DNA of 64,000 nucleotides from Burkholderiales bacterium Ga0077543 (GTDB lineage Bacteria > Pseudomonadota > Gammaproteobacteria > Burkholderiales > Burkholderiaceae_C): the NCBI GenBank assembly GCA_001464055.1, contig LNET01000017.1:1-64000 (forward strand), given 5' to 3'. Both the position numbers and the translations under genes were made by a program. The notes under the pieces are model-generated. The model saw nothing but the letters and a program-made list of their open reading frames with translations, was not told the origin of the DNA and did not search any database. This document shows, in pieces, positions 26,270-35,715 of the stretch. How positions within the stretch are numbered: position 1 is the first letter of the stretch; each line of letters begins with the position of its first letter.

Positions 26270-27658
26270 ATGATCAGAATCTTCAATCACTACGTTCACC
26301 GGTCCGCCGTGCGCAGCATGTTGTTCGACATGACGATGCTGCTGGCGGTGGCGATCGCGGTGCTGTCGCTGCAGGCTGGAAGCTTGAACCTGGCCGCGCC
26401 GCTGGTCGGTACCCACGTGGTTTCTTTCGCTGCATTCCTGTTCCTCGTCAGCAGCGTTTCTGGCTTGTACGAAAGCAATTCGGCCGGCGAACTGTCGCTG
26501 GCGCGCAGCTGTGCCCGCGCGCTGATGGTGCTGGTGGTCACCCTGCCCTTGGCCTATGCCGTCTTCGGCCTGCTGCCGCCCAGCTTCGCCAACCCGCAGC
26601 TGGTGCAGTTCACCATCATGGCCGGGGTCTCGGCGATGATCGTCAGGCGCGTGTATGTGTCGCACGCCACGACCGCTTCGCATGCCCGCACGCGCATCCT
26701 GATCTTCGGCGCCGGTCAGCCGGCGTTGACAGTCGCATCGGCGCTGAAGGCCTCCGACCCCAATGCCAACATCGTCGGTTTCGTGCCTGGCCCGAACGAG
26801 GCGCAGCCCACGGTCCCGGCAGGCCAGCTGCTCAGCGTGCGCGGCTCGCTCAGCCAGACGGCCACCGAACTGGAAGTCGACGAGATCGTGGTCGCCTTGA
26901 CGGAGCGCCGCGCTGGCAGCATGCCGCTTCGTCAGTTGCTGGACTGCAAGCTCTCGGGCGTCAAGGTCTACGACCTGAACACCCATTTCGAGAAGACGCT
27001 GGGGCAGATCCGGGTCGATTTCCTGAACGCCGGCTGGCTGATCTTCGGGGACGGCTTCAACCAAGGGGCCTTGCGTACCTTCGTCAAGCGCGTGTTCGAC
27101 ATCGTCAGCGCCAGCATCCTGATCATCCTGTCTGCGCCCGTGATGCTGCTGACCGCCATCCTCATCAAGGTCGAGAGCAAGGGACCCGTCTTTTACAGGC
27201 AGGAACGCGTGGGCCTGAACGGAAGCAGCTTCAACGTCACGAAGTTCCGCAGCATGCGAACCGACGCTGAAAAGGACGGCAAGCCGCGCTGGGCCCAGGC
27301 CAATGACGACCGCGTCACGCGCGTCGGCAACTTCATCCGCCGCGTGCGCATCGACGAACTGCCGCAACTGTTCAATGTGCTCCAAGGCGAGATGAGCCTG
27401 GTCGGACCCCGACCCGAGCGTCCTTTCTTCGTACAGCAACTCACCCAGGACATCCCCTTCTACGCCGTGCGCCACAGCGTCAAGCCTGGCGTCACCGGCT
27501 GGGCCCAGGTTCGATACCACTATGGCGCCACGGTCGAAGACTCGCAGGAGAAACTGCAGTACGACCTGTATTACGTGAAGAACCACACACTCTTCCTCGA
27601 CCTCGTCGTCTTGATGGAAACGGTGGGCGTGGTCCTGACCGGCAAAGGCGCTCGCTGA
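26270..27658 (+). CDS. epsB: XrtA/PEP-CTERM system initiating sugar transferase (polyprenyl glycosylphosphotransferase)
   Basis: The ATG at 26270 (not the preceding TTG) gives the family start MIRIFNHYVHRSAVR. The 462-residue protein has several N-terminal membrane segments (about 15-120), a Rossmann-like middle domain (TRILIFGAGQPALTVASAL), and a C-terminal bacterial sugar transferase domain with a membrane hairpin (SASILIILSAPVMLL), KVESKGPVFYRQERVGLNG, RRVRIDELPQLFNVLQG and SLVGPRPERP. It is the WbaP/EpsB-type enzyme that transfers the first sugar-phosphate to undecaprenyl phosphate. It opens the plus-strand operon that continues with prsK. Confidence 0.9.
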   Translation: MIRIFNHYVHRSAVRSMLFDMTMLLAVAIAVLSLQAGSLNLAAPLVGTHVVSFAAFLFLVSSVSGLYESNSAGELSLARSCARALMVLVVTLPLAYAVFGLLPPSFANPQLVQFTIMAGVSAMIVRRVYVSHATTASHARTRILIFGAGQPALTVASALKASDPNANIVGFVPGPNEAQPTVPAGQLLSVRGSLSQTATELEVDEIVVALTERRAGSMPLRQLLDCKLSGVKVYDLNTHFEKTLGQIRVDFLNAGWLIFGDGFNQGALRTFVKRVFDIVSASILIILSAPVMLLTAILIKVESKGPVFYRQERVGLNGSSFNVTKFRSMRTDAEKDGKPRWAQANDDRVTRVGNFIRRVRIDELPQLFNVLQGEMSLVGPRPERPFFVQQLTQDIPFYAVRHSVKPGVTGWAQVRYHYGATVEDSQEKLQYDLYYVKNHTLFLDLVVLMETVGVVLTGKGAR

Positions 27659-27727
27659 GCCCCCGGCCCGGCTGAGCGGGCCCTACACTGAAGGTTTGCA
27701 CCCCTGCGCTACCGGGGGCGCACACGC

Positions 27728-29842
27728 ATGAACTTCAGTCTCGACGACATCGCCTTCATCTCTTACACCGCAGCTGCACTGGCGCAGCTGGCGCTTGTCA
27801 TCTATCTGCTGGCCAGCGGCCGCATCCAGAAGAGCAGCGGCTGGCCCGGCTATCTGTTCGTGACGGCCATCGCCCTCGGCGCGGCCTGGGCCGCTGCTGC
27901 CGCAGCCAACGAGACCGCCTCGCACAGCGGCTGGCTGGCCGGGGCCGTGCTGCTGGATGTCGCACGTTACGCTTCGTGGTTCGGCTTCCTGCTGCTGCTG
28001 GTGCGCCCGGGGGCAGGCACGGGCCGGCCCGCTTTTGGCGGCCTGAGCTGGTTCAGCGCGGCCTGCCTGAGCGCGGCCTTCATAGGCGTGCTGTGGCGCA
28101 TCTGGGAGGGCGACTTCACACTCGCCCCAGCCGCCACGCAACTGGCCTTGATCAGCCAGCTCGCCCTGCCCCTGTGCGGACTGCTCCTGGCCGAGCAGCT
28201 CTTTCGCAAGCTCGGCGAGGACGCCCGCTGGAACGCCAAGCCCGTCTGTCTGGGTCTGGGCTGCATGTTCGTGTTCGACCTGTATCTGACGAGCGAGGCC
28301 CTGCTCTTCGGCCGCTTCGACCCCGACGCTCTCAGCGTTCGAGGTGCGGCACACCTGCTTGCGGTGCCCTTCCTATTCCTGGCTGCGCGCCGCAATGCGC
28401 ACTGGATGGCCAGGCTGCAGGTCTCACGCACTGCCGCATTCCATTCCGCCACGCTGGTGCTGGCGGGCGGCTACCTGCTGTTCATGTCGGCGGTGGGCTA
28501 CTACGTGCGCTACTTCGGTGGCACCTGGGGCCGGGCATTGCAGATCAGTCTGCTGATTGCCGGACTGGCCTTCCTGGGCGCGCTGGTGGTGTCGGGATCG
28601 CTGCGCTCCTGGCTGCGGGTGTTCGTCGGCAAGCACTTCTTCAGCTACCGCTACGACTACCGCGAGGAATGGCTGCGTTTCACATCGATGCTGTCGACCA
28701 AGGGTTCGCCGCAGGAAGTGGGTGCACTGATCGTGCGGGGGCTGGCAGGAATGGTGGAATGTCCGGCCGGCAGCCTGTGGACCCGCGAGACGCCCGACGG
28801 CCCCTATGTCCAGACGGTGCGCTGGAACGTTCCTGCCGTGGCGGGTACCGAGCCCGCGGACAGCGCTTTCTGCGAGTTCCTGCGCGTCAAGCACTGGGTG
28901 GTGGATCTGGGCGAATTCCGCGATGACCCCCGCCTGTACGGCGACCTGAAGCTGCCGGCCTGGTTGCTCGGCCTGCCAAACGCCTGGGTGGTGGTGCCCC
29001 TGCTTGCCGGCGAGGACATGATGGGCTTCGTGCTGCTGGCCCCTCCGCGCACGGCGATGTCGCTCGACTGGGAAGTGCGCGACCTGCTGAAAACGGCGGG
29101 TCGCCAGGCGGCCGGCTATCTGGCGCAGATGCAGGCCACCGAAGCCCTGCTCGAAGCGCGCAAGTTCGACGCCTTCAACCGCATGTCGGCGTTCGTGGTG
29201 CACGACCTGAAGAACATCGTCACCCAGCTCTCACTGATGCTGAAGAATGCGGAACGGTTGCACGACAACCGCGAGTTCCAGCAGGACATGCTGTTGACGG
29301 TGGAAAGCTCACTGGAGAAGATGCGGCGTCTGATGCTGCAACTGCGCGAAGGCGCCACGCCGCCAGGAGGCAGCCGCGGCGTCGAGTTGATACCGCTGGT
29401 TCGCAGGTTGGAGGCCCTGGCCACGGGCCAGGGGCGGACCCTGGTGGTGCGCGGCATCGAAAAGCTGGCCACCCGGGGCCATGAAGATCGCCTCGAAAGG
29501 GTGCTGGGGCACCTGGTACAGAACGCACTGGACGCCACGCCGAAGGAAGGCGAGGTGTGGATTGCGGTGGCGCGCTACAGCGGCCAGGTGACGGTGGAAG
29601 TGGGCGATACGGGAGCTGGCATGAGTGAAGAATTCATCAAGACGCGACTGTTCCGCCCCTTCAGCAGCACGAAGCACAGCGGCATGGGCATCGGCACCTA
29701 CGAAAGCCAGCAGTACGTACGTGAACTCGGCGGCAGCATCGACGTGGACAGCGCGCCTGGCCGCGGGACCCGACTGATGGTGCGCCTGCCGGTCTTCGAG
29801 GTACAGCAGGGCACCGACCTGCTGCGCTCGGGCAACCGCTGA
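27728..29842 (+). CDS. prsK: XrtA/PEP-CTERM system sensor histidine kinase PrsK
   Basis: The 704-residue protein has an N-terminal set of about eight to nine membrane segments (to about residue 300), a GAF-like domain (about 315-470), then the H-box FVVHDLKNIVTQ with phospho-acceptor His492. The ATPase domain has the N-box NALDATP (about 598-604), G1 GDTGAGM and G2 GMGIGTYE. It is in the inner membrane and probably senses an unidentified cue, phosphorylating PrsR, encoded 66 bp downstream. Membrane topology, length and position match the PrsK family of exosortase A systems. Confidence 0.92.
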   Translation: MNFSLDDIAFISYTAAALAQLALVIYLLASGRIQKSSGWPGYLFVTAIALGAAWAAAAAANETASHSGWLAGAVLLDVARYASWFGFLLLLVRPGAGTGRPAFGGLSWFSAACLSAAFIGVLWRIWEGDFTLAPAATQLALISQLALPLCGLLLAEQLFRKLGEDARWNAKPVCLGLGCMFVFDLYLTSEALLFGRFDPDALSVRGAAHLLAVPFLFLAARRNAHWMARLQVSRTAAFHSATLVLAGGYLLFMSAVGYYVRYFGGTWGRALQISLLIAGLAFLGALVVSGSLRSWLRVFVGKHFFSYRYDYREEWLRFTSMLSTKGSPQEVGALIVRGLAGMVECPAGSLWTRETPDGPYVQTVRWNVPAVAGTEPADSAFCEFLRVKHWVVDLGEFRDDPRLYGDLKLPAWLLGLPNAWVVVPLLAGEDMMGFVLLAPPRTAMSLDWEVRDLLKTAGRQAAGYLAQMQATEALLEARKFDAFNRMSAFVVHDLKNIVTQLSLMLKNAERLHDNREFQQDMLLTVESSLEKMRRLMLQLREGATPPGGSRGVELIPLVRRLEALATGQGRTLVVRGIEKLATRGHEDRLERVLGHLVQNALDATPKEGEVWIAVARYSGQVTVEVGDTGAGMSEEFIKTRLFRPFSSTKHSGMGIGTYESQQYVRELGGSIDVDSAPGRGTRLMVRLPVFEVQQGTDLLRSGNR

Positions 29843-29908
29843 ACCTCGTCGCCTGGCCCAACGACAAGCCCACAGGCAAGCACGCACACCGGCAAGGAAA
29901 AGGACAAC

Positions 29909-31282
29909 TTGGCTTCCACCGACACAGGCGCTGCACCCCTGCTCATCGTCGAAGACGATCTGGCGCTGCAGAAACAGATCAAATGGTCGCTGGACAGCTT
30001 CGAGTCCGTGACCGCGGCCGACCGCGAAACTGCATTGCTGCAGCAACGCAGGCACCAACCCGCCGTCGTCACCATGGACCTGGGCCTGCCACCCGACCCC
30101 GACTCGGTCAGCGAGGGCTTCAAGCTGCTGGAGCAGATGCTGGCCTTCGACCCGGGCGTCAAGGTCATCGTCCTGACCGGTCAGAACGACCAGGCGAACG
30201 CGCTGCGCGCCGTGGCCATCGGCGCCTACGACTTCCTGGCCAAGCCATTCGAACCCGAGGTACTGCGGCTGACGATCGAACGCGCCACGCGGCTGGCGGA
30301 ACTGCAGGCCGAGAACCGCAGGCTGCAGGCCCTGCACCAGCCCGACGCGCTGGCCGGGCTGATCACGCGGGACACGGAGATGCTGCGTGTCTCGCGCCTG
30401 ATCGAGCGCGTTTCCAGCAGCGACGCCACGGTCTTGCTGCTGGGCGAATCGGGCACCGGCAAGGAAGTGCTGGCCCAGGCCGTGCACACGTCTTCGAAGC
30501 GCCAGGGCAAGTTCGTGGCCATCAACTGCGCCGCCATTCCCGAGAACCTGCTGGAAAGCGAACTCTTCGGTTACGAGCGCGGTGCGTTTACCGGCGCAGC
30601 CAAGACCACGCCGGGCAAGATCGAGACTGCCAACGGCGGCACGCTGATGCTCGACGAGATCGGCGACCTGCCGCACTCGCTTCAGGCCAAGCTGCTGCGC
30701 TTCCTGCAGCAGCGCACCATCGAACGGCTGGGCGGACGCCAGGAGATTCCCGTGGACGTGCGCGTCGTCGGCGCCACCCACCAGGACCTGAAGCAGCAGA
30801 TCAGCGAAGGCCGCTTCCGCGAAGACCTGTATTACCGCCTGGCAGAGATCGTCGTGAACATTCCGCCGCTGCGCGCCCGCAATGGCGACGCCGTGCTGCT
30901 GGCCCACGCCTTCCTGCGCCGTTTCTCGCAGGAACAAAAGCGCGGCTCGATGAGCTTCAGCGAAGACGCGCTGAAGGCCATCGAACTGCACCCCTGGCCC
31001 GGCAACGTGCGCGAACTGCTCAATGCGATCAAGCGCGCCTCCATCATGGCCGAGACCGAGCGCCTGAGCTGCGAAGACCTGGGCCTGCCCGCGCCGCCGG
31101 CGGGTGAAATGGAAGCCGAACGCTCCGACCTCGACCTGCGTAGCGTGCGCGAGACAGCCGAGCGCCAGGCGATCGTCGCGGCACTCGCACGCGCCAATGG
31201 CAGCATCGTCCGCGCGTCCGAGATCCTCGGCGTCAGCCGTCCGACGCTCTACGACCTGATGAAGCGGCTGGCCATCAAGTGA
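29909..31282 (+). CDS. prsR: Sigma-54-dependent response regulator PrsR
   Basis: The 457-residue protein starts at a TTG preceded at about 5 bp by an AAGGA-type ribosome-binding site. The receiver domain has Asp57 in VVTMDLGLPP. The AAA+ domain has Walker A GESGTGKE (179-186), the sigma-54 contact loop GAFTGA (225-230) and IETANGGTLMLDEIGDLP. The C-terminal Fis-type helix-turn-helix covers about 434-456 (RASEILGVSRPTLYDLM). It activates sigma-54 promoters, presumably those of PEP-CTERM protein and eps genes. A perfect hairpin terminator follows. Confidence 0.93.
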   Translation: MASTDTGAAPLLIVEDDLALQKQIKWSLDSFESVTAADRETALLQQRRHQPAVVTMDLGLPPDPDSVSEGFKLLEQMLAFDPGVKVIVLTGQNDQANALRAVAIGAYDFLAKPFEPEVLRLTIERATRLAELQAENRRLQALHQPDALAGLITRDTEMLRVSRLIERVSSSDATVLLLGESGTGKEVLAQAVHTSSKRQGKFVAINCAAIPENLLESELFGYERGAFTGAAKTTPGKIETANGGTLMLDEIGDLPHSLQAKLLRFLQQRTIERLGGRQEIPVDVRVVGATHQDLKQQISEGRFREDLYYRLAEIVVNIPPLRARNGDAVLLAHAFLRRFSQEQKRGSMSFSEDALKAIELHPWPGNVRELLNAIKRASIMAETERLSCEDLGLPAPPAGEMEAERSDLDLRSVRETAERQAIVAALARANGSIVRASEILGVSRPTLYDLMKRLAIK

Positions 31283-31291
31283 AGCCCCCAC

Positions 31292-31311
31292 GGCGGCGCC
31301 AGTGCGCCGCC
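31292..31311 (+). terminator. Hairpin after prsR
   Basis: A perfect 8-bp stem GGCGGCGC / GCGCCGCC with a 4-nt loop begins 9 bp after the prsR stop. There is no T-run after it, so termination is likely partial or assisted by other factors. It separates prsKR from prsT. Confidence 0.6.
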
Positions 31312-31388
31312 ATCGCAAAATCGTGTTGCCGTGCCCACGCTGCCCGAACCCGGGCTGCCCGGCGGCAGGGCAGTCAGGAAGAGACCCT

Positions 31389-34214
31389 ATGAAGCAATCC
31401 ATCGCACCCCGTTCTGCTGCCGCGCAAGACCGTCATCCCCTGGCTCGCGCAGCCTGCGCCTTGCTGCTCAGCGTCAGCCTCGGTATGGCGCTGGTGGGCT
31501 GCGCCGGTGAAACCGAGGCCGAGCTCATGGCATCGGCCAAGGGGTTCATCGCCAAGAACGACGACAAGGCCGCCATCATCCAGCTGAAGAACGCGCTTCA
31601 GAAGAACGCCGACTCGGCCGAGGCGCGCCTGCTGCTGGGGCAGGCCATGCTGCGCGCCGGCGACGTGCGCTCGGCGGCCGTGGAACTGCGCAAGGCTCGC
31701 GACCTGAAGGCCGACGATGACCTGGTCGCCCCTGACCTGGCGCTGGCGATGCTGCTCAGCGGCGAAGACGACAAGGTGCTGGCCGAATTCGGCACCCTGG
31801 AGCTGAATTCGCCCGAGGCCCGCGCGAAGCTGGCCACACAGATCGCCAGCGCCCACATGGTCCGCGGTGACGCCGACCAGACCAACGCCTTTGTCAGGCG
31901 AGCCCTGGAAGCGCTGCCCGGTCACGGCCCGGCCATCACCCTGCAGGCGCGGGTACTTGCCTCGAAGGGAGACCTGCCTGCTGCGCTGGCCTTGCTGGAT
32001 GGCGTGCTTCAGCGCGAACCCGGCCTGCTCGACGCAGGTCTGTTCCGCGGTGACATCCTGCGCTCTCAGCCAGATGGCCTGCCGAAAGCACTGGCGCAGT
32101 ACCAGGACATGCTCGCCAGACACCCCAGTTCCCTGGCCGCCCACAGCTCGGTCATCGGCGCGCTGCTGGCCGGTGGTCAGAAGGAAGCGGCCACGACGGC
32201 ATTGCAGGCCATGCAGAAGGTGGGACCAGGGCACCCGGACGCGCTCTACTTCGAGGCCCAGCTGGCCTATGAAGCCGGCAAGTACCCGCAAGCGCGCAGC
32301 CTCTCCGACCAGGTGCTCAAGATGGTGCCTGACAGCGTGCGCGTACTCGAGCTGTCGGCAGCCACCAACTATCGACTGCGCGACTACGCGCAGGCAGAGC
32401 AGCAGCTCAATCGCGCCCTGAAGCTGTCGCCCGGCCAGGTGCTGGCGCGACACATGTTGACGCAGATCCATCTGCGAGCCGGCCAGCCCGACGCGGCCAT
32501 GGAAGTGCTCAAGCCACTGCTGGATGCACCCCGCATCAGCGCCAGCACCCTGGCCCTGGCCGGCGAGATCTACCTGCTGCAAGGCGATGCTGCCGAGTCG
32601 GAAAAGGCCTTTGCCGCCGCCGCCAAGCTGGCACCGACCGATGTCCGGCTGCGCACCTCGCTGGCGATGTCTCAGCTGGCGCGCAGCAATGGCAGCGCCG
32701 AGGCGATGCGCACGCTCGAAACGCTGTCGGCCGAAGACAGCAGCCCGCGGGCCGATGTGGCGCTGGTCAGCGCCCGCCTGAACCAGAAGGACTACCCTGG
32801 AGCACTGAAGGCGCTGGAAACGCTGGAGAAGAAGCAGCCCGACAAGGCCCTGGCGCACAACCTTCGTGGTCGTGTGCTGCTGCTGCAGCAGGACAAGCCG
32901 GGCGCACGGGCGAGCTTCGAAAAGGCGCTGGCCCTGGAGCCTAAGTTCCTGCCGGCTGCCGCCAGCCTGGCGGCACTGGACCTGGCCGACGGGGAGCGCG
33001 TGAAGGCTCGCACGCGCATGCAGGCCATGGTCGACGCCGACCCGACCAACGTCACGGCCCACATGGCGCTGGCAGACGTGGCGTCGCGCGCTGGCGCCTC
33101 CGCTGCCGACGTGGGGCAGCTGCTGCGCAATGCCATCAAGGCCAACGGCAGCGACCCCAGACCCCATGTGGCGCTGGTGACGCATCTGCTCGGCAGCGCC
33201 GACGCCCGCGCCGCATTGACAGCGGCCCAGGCTGGCGCTGCGGCACTGCCAGGCGACAGCCAGGTGCAGGACGCTCTGGGACGCGCCCAACTGGCCAATG
33301 GCGATATTCAGCAGGCCCTGAGCACCTGGCGATCTTTGGCGACGAAAGAACCGCGCCAACCCCAGTTCCATCTGCGTCTGGCCGAAGTCCTGGCCGGCAA
33401 CAAGAAGTGGGACGAAGCCGACAACAGCCTGAAGCGCGCGCTGGAGTTGCAGCCCGGGTTGGTTGCTGCTGAACGCGCCCGGGTGATCCTGGCCATCCAG
33501 CGCGGCAGGCCGGACGATGGCCTGCCCGTGGCCAAGGAACTGCAGAAACGCCAGCCGAAGGACGCCATCGGCTGGCTTCTGGAAGGTGACATCGAGATCG
33601 CGCGGAAGAACACTGCGGCAGCACTGGCTGCCTACCGCACCGCCACCCAGCGCGAAGCCCCGACCGAGGCGGCGATCCGCCTGCACAGCAACCTGGAGCG
33701 CGCCGGCCAGGGCGCCGAAGCCCAGGCCTTCGCCGCCCAGTGGCAGAAGGCCCGGCCGAACGACGGCACGTTCCGCTTCTACCTGGGCGACGCCGCGCTG
33801 CAACGTCGCGACCTGAACTCGGCAGAGATGCACTACCGGGCCGCGCTCGAAGCCACGCCAGGCAACGCCATGGCCATGAACAACATTGCCTGGATCATGG
33901 CCTCTCAAGGCAAACCAGGTGCGGTGGCCCTGGCCACCCAGGCCAATGAACTGCTGCCGGACCGTGCACCACTGCTCGACACGCTGGCACTGGCGCTGGC
34001 TTCCGAGGGCCAGCTGGCCAAGGCCATCGAAGTCCAGAAACAGGCCCTGGGCCATGCCCCGACCAGCCCCGCCCTGAAGCTGGCGCTGGCCAGGCTCTAC
34101 ATCAAGGCCGGCGACAAGCCGCTGGCCCGGGCAGAGCTGGAAGAAATCGCGGGGCTGGGCGAGAAGTTCGCCGACCAGGCCGCCGTGAGCGAGTTGCTCA
34201 AGCAGGTGCGTTGA
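31389..34214 (+). CDS. prsT: XrtA/PEP-CTERM system TPR lipoprotein PrsT
   Basis: The ATG at 31389 follows an AGGAAGAGA ribosome-binding sequence and gives 941 residues. The signal peptide ends in a lipobox LVGC with the lipidated Cys at about 38. The remainder is a superhelix of tetratricopeptide repeats (many A-x-LLL-G-x-x and ALxLxPG-type units) running to the C-terminus. The frame is open from 31302, but the earlier GTG lies in the hairpin and adds Cys/Pro-rich codons. PrsT is a periplasmic or outer-membrane scaffold found with PrsKR in exosortase A bacteria. Its exact role is unknown; the length fits the family. Confidence 0.92.
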   Translation: MKQSIAPRSAAAQDRHPLARAACALLLSVSLGMALVGCAGETEAELMASAKGFIAKNDDKAAIIQLKNALQKNADSAEARLLLGQAMLRAGDVRSAAVELRKARDLKADDDLVAPDLALAMLLSGEDDKVLAEFGTLELNSPEARAKLATQIASAHMVRGDADQTNAFVRRALEALPGHGPAITLQARVLASKGDLPAALALLDGVLQREPGLLDAGLFRGDILRSQPDGLPKALAQYQDMLARHPSSLAAHSSVIGALLAGGQKEAATTALQAMQKVGPGHPDALYFEAQLAYEAGKYPQARSLSDQVLKMVPDSVRVLELSAATNYRLRDYAQAEQQLNRALKLSPGQVLARHMLTQIHLRAGQPDAAMEVLKPLLDAPRISASTLALAGEIYLLQGDAAESEKAFAAAAKLAPTDVRLRTSLAMSQLARSNGSAEAMRTLETLSAEDSSPRADVALVSARLNQKDYPGALKALETLEKKQPDKALAHNLRGRVLLLQQDKPGARASFEKALALEPKFLPAAASLAALDLADGERVKARTRMQAMVDADPTNVTAHMALADVASRAGASAADVGQLLRNAIKANGSDPRPHVALVTHLLGSADARAALTAAQAGAAALPGDSQVQDALGRAQLANGDIQQALSTWRSLATKEPRQPQFHLRLAEVLAGNKKWDEADNSLKRALELQPGLVAAERARVILAIQRGRPDDGLPVAKELQKRQPKDAIGWLLEGDIEIARKNTAAALAAYRTATQREAPTEAAIRLHSNLERAGQGAEAQAFAAQWQKARPNDGTFRFYLGDAALQRRDLNSAEMHYRAALEATPGNAMAMNNIAWIMASQGKPGAVALATQANELLPDRAPLLDTLALALASEGQLAKAIEVQKQALGHAPTSPALKLALARLYIKAGDKPLARAELEEIAGLGEKFADQAAVSELLKQVR

Positions 34215-34984
34215 TGACGGGCACGCGTCGCCGGCAGTGCCTGGCCTGGCTGGCCAGCGCCACCGCAGCCGGCTGGGCGCGCGCCGACCTGAGCAACGTC
34301 GTGACTGCGGTCAGAAGCTCTCTCGTTCCCGTGGGCAGCTTCAACGCCACCGACAATCCGCGCTTCAGCTTTCGTGGCAGCGGCTTTGCCGTCGGTGATG
34401 GCAGCTTCGTCGCCACCAACCACCATGTGCTGCCGGCCACGGCAGAAGTCGAGTCACTGTCGCGTCTGGCCGTGCTGGTGGGCGATCCGGCCACGGGCAC
34501 ACCCGTCGCAAGGCGCGCCACTGTCCATGCCAGCGACCGCGAACACGACCTGGCCTTGCTGAAGATCGAAGGGCCGGCCCTGCCCGCCATGACACTGGCT
34601 GCCGACGGCAGCGCGCGCGAAGGCCAGTCGATCGCGTTGATGGGTTACCCCATCGGGGGCGTCTTCGGATACTCACCCGTCACACACCGCGGCATCATCG
34701 CCAGCATCACACGGGTGGCGCTGCCCGCGGCCACCGCCCAGCAACTCGATCCCAGGGCGGTCGCGCGCCTGCGCGCTGGCAGTTTCGAAGTGCTGCAGCT
34801 AGATGCAACGGCCTACCCGGGCAACAGCGGAGGACCGGTCTTCGATGTCGAGACCGGCACGGTGCTCGGTGTGCTCAACATGGTGCTGGTGCGCGGCAGC
34901 CGGGAATCGGCCTTGAGCAGCCCCACTGGCATCAGCTACGCCATCCCGGTGCGGCATCTCCACAAGCTGCTGCAGTCACGCTGA
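34214..34984 (+). CDS. Trypsin-like serine protease (S1C type, no PDZ domain)
   Basis: The ATG overlaps the last base of the prsT stop (TGATG), so the two genes are coupled. The 256-residue protein has a short Arg-rich signal peptide ending in WARA and the S1 catalytic triad: His in ATNHHVLPA, Asp in EHDLALLKIE, Ser in YPGNSGGPVFD. It lacks the C-terminal PDZ domain of DegP/DegS. It is predicted periplasmic. The coupling to PrsT suggests a role in processing or quality control of exported PEP-CTERM or EPS proteins (inference). Confidence 0.87.
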   Translation: MTGTRRRQCLAWLASATAAGWARADLSNVVTAVRSSLVPVGSFNATDNPRFSFRGSGFAVGDGSFVATNHHVLPATAEVESLSRLAVLVGDPATGTPVARRATVHASDREHDLALLKIEGPALPAMTLAADGSAREGQSIALMGYPIGGVFGYSPVTHRGIIASITRVALPAATAQQLDPRAVARLRAGSFEVLQLDATAYPGNSGGPVFDVETGTVLGVLNMVLVRGSRESALSSPTGISYAIPVRHLHKLLQSR

Positions 34985-35019
34985 TCGTTGCCCCACCCCC
35001 GGAACACGGGGTCCCGGCA

Positions 35020-35038
35020 GCTGCGGCGAAAGCGCAGC
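35020..35038 (+). terminator. Hairpin between the protease and PEP-CTERM genes
   Basis: A perfect stem GCTGCG / CGCAGC with loop GCGAAAG lies in the 110-bp gap, 35 bp after the protease stop. No T-run follows. It may be a weak terminator or a leader structure for the PEP-CTERM gene. No sigma-54 -24/-12 pair was found in the gap. Confidence 0.45.
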
Positions 35039-35094
35039 ATCCCGCCACTTAACTGTCATCGTTCCATGAAGCACCCCATGACCGGAGAAAGACC

Positions 35095-35712
35095 ATGAAG
35101 TTGAACCTGAAGAACACGGTGCTGGTCGCCGCGCTGGCCGCAGCCTCGGCGCTGCCCGCCATGGCCGAAGAGATCGTCATCGACATGACGGGTTGGCAGA
35201 CCTTCGGCGAGTACCTCAACGAACTGAATTCGTCCTTGACCCTGAGCCTGCCTTCAGGCAGCACCGTGACTGGCTTCTCGTACAGCAATCTGGCCTTCAC
35301 CACCAGCAACGGAAGCTGGCGCAGCGAGTTCGTGATCTCGGTCAGCGCCGTGAGCGGACTCGCGTGGATGGACTGGGCGCCCAGCACCAGCGGCAGCCCC
35401 GGCAGTTTCGGGCCGGGCATGGGCAGCTGGAACGGCCCCGCCGGGCGTCCCCCCATCACATTTGGCGCAGGTGCGACCTTCGAGGTCGGAAACGGCCCGA
35501 ACAACCTGTTCGTGACCGTGTACGAAGACTTCGACGATCCGGAAGGCAACCCTTCGGCACCCAGTCTGCTGGATGCGACGGTGTTGTCCGGCACCCTGAC
35601 CCTGACCTACCAGCCGCCGCCGCCGATTCCAGAGCCCTCGACCTACGGTCTCATGGCCCTGGGCCTGATCGGTGTGGCCGCTGCCGCACGCCAGAAACGC
35701 CGCCAGCCCTGA
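35095..35712 (+). CDS. PEP-CTERM sorting domain protein
   Basis: The 205-residue secreted protein has a signal peptide (VLVAALAAASALPAMA, cleavage about residue 24) and a mature beta-rich Ser/Gly/Asn domain with no known enzyme motif. The C-terminal sorting signal is explicit: PPPIPEPSTYGL with Pro-Glu-Pro at 179-181, a short membrane segment (184-198) and the basic tail RQKRRQP. This is the substrate type of exosortase A, encoded in the same window. It is the only PEP-CTERM protein seen here. Its mature part is Pro-rich near residues 172-179. It may be a matrix or surface protein. Confidence 0.93.
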   Translation: MKLNLKNTVLVAALAAASALPAMAEEIVIDMTGWQTFGEYLNELNSSLTLSLPSGSTVTGFSYSNLAFTTSNGSWRSEFVISVSAVSGLAWMDWAPSTSGSPGSFGPGMGSWNGPAGRPPITFGAGATFEVGNGPNNLFVTVYEDFDDPEGNPSAPSLLDATVLSGTLTLTYQPPPPIPEPSTYGLMALGLIGVAAAARQKRRQP

Positions 35713-35715
35713 GCT

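Noticed and set aside
29309..31402. Long minus-strand frame of 697 codons opposite prsK/prsR
   Set aside because: It is a GC-rich shadow rich in Gln, His and Arg without any motif; prsK and prsR on the plus strand have complete conserved domains.
31374..34055. Long minus-strand frame of 893 codons opposite prsT
   Set aside because: Shadow of the TPR gene; composition is Gln/Gly/Arg/His-rich and no domain is recognisable.
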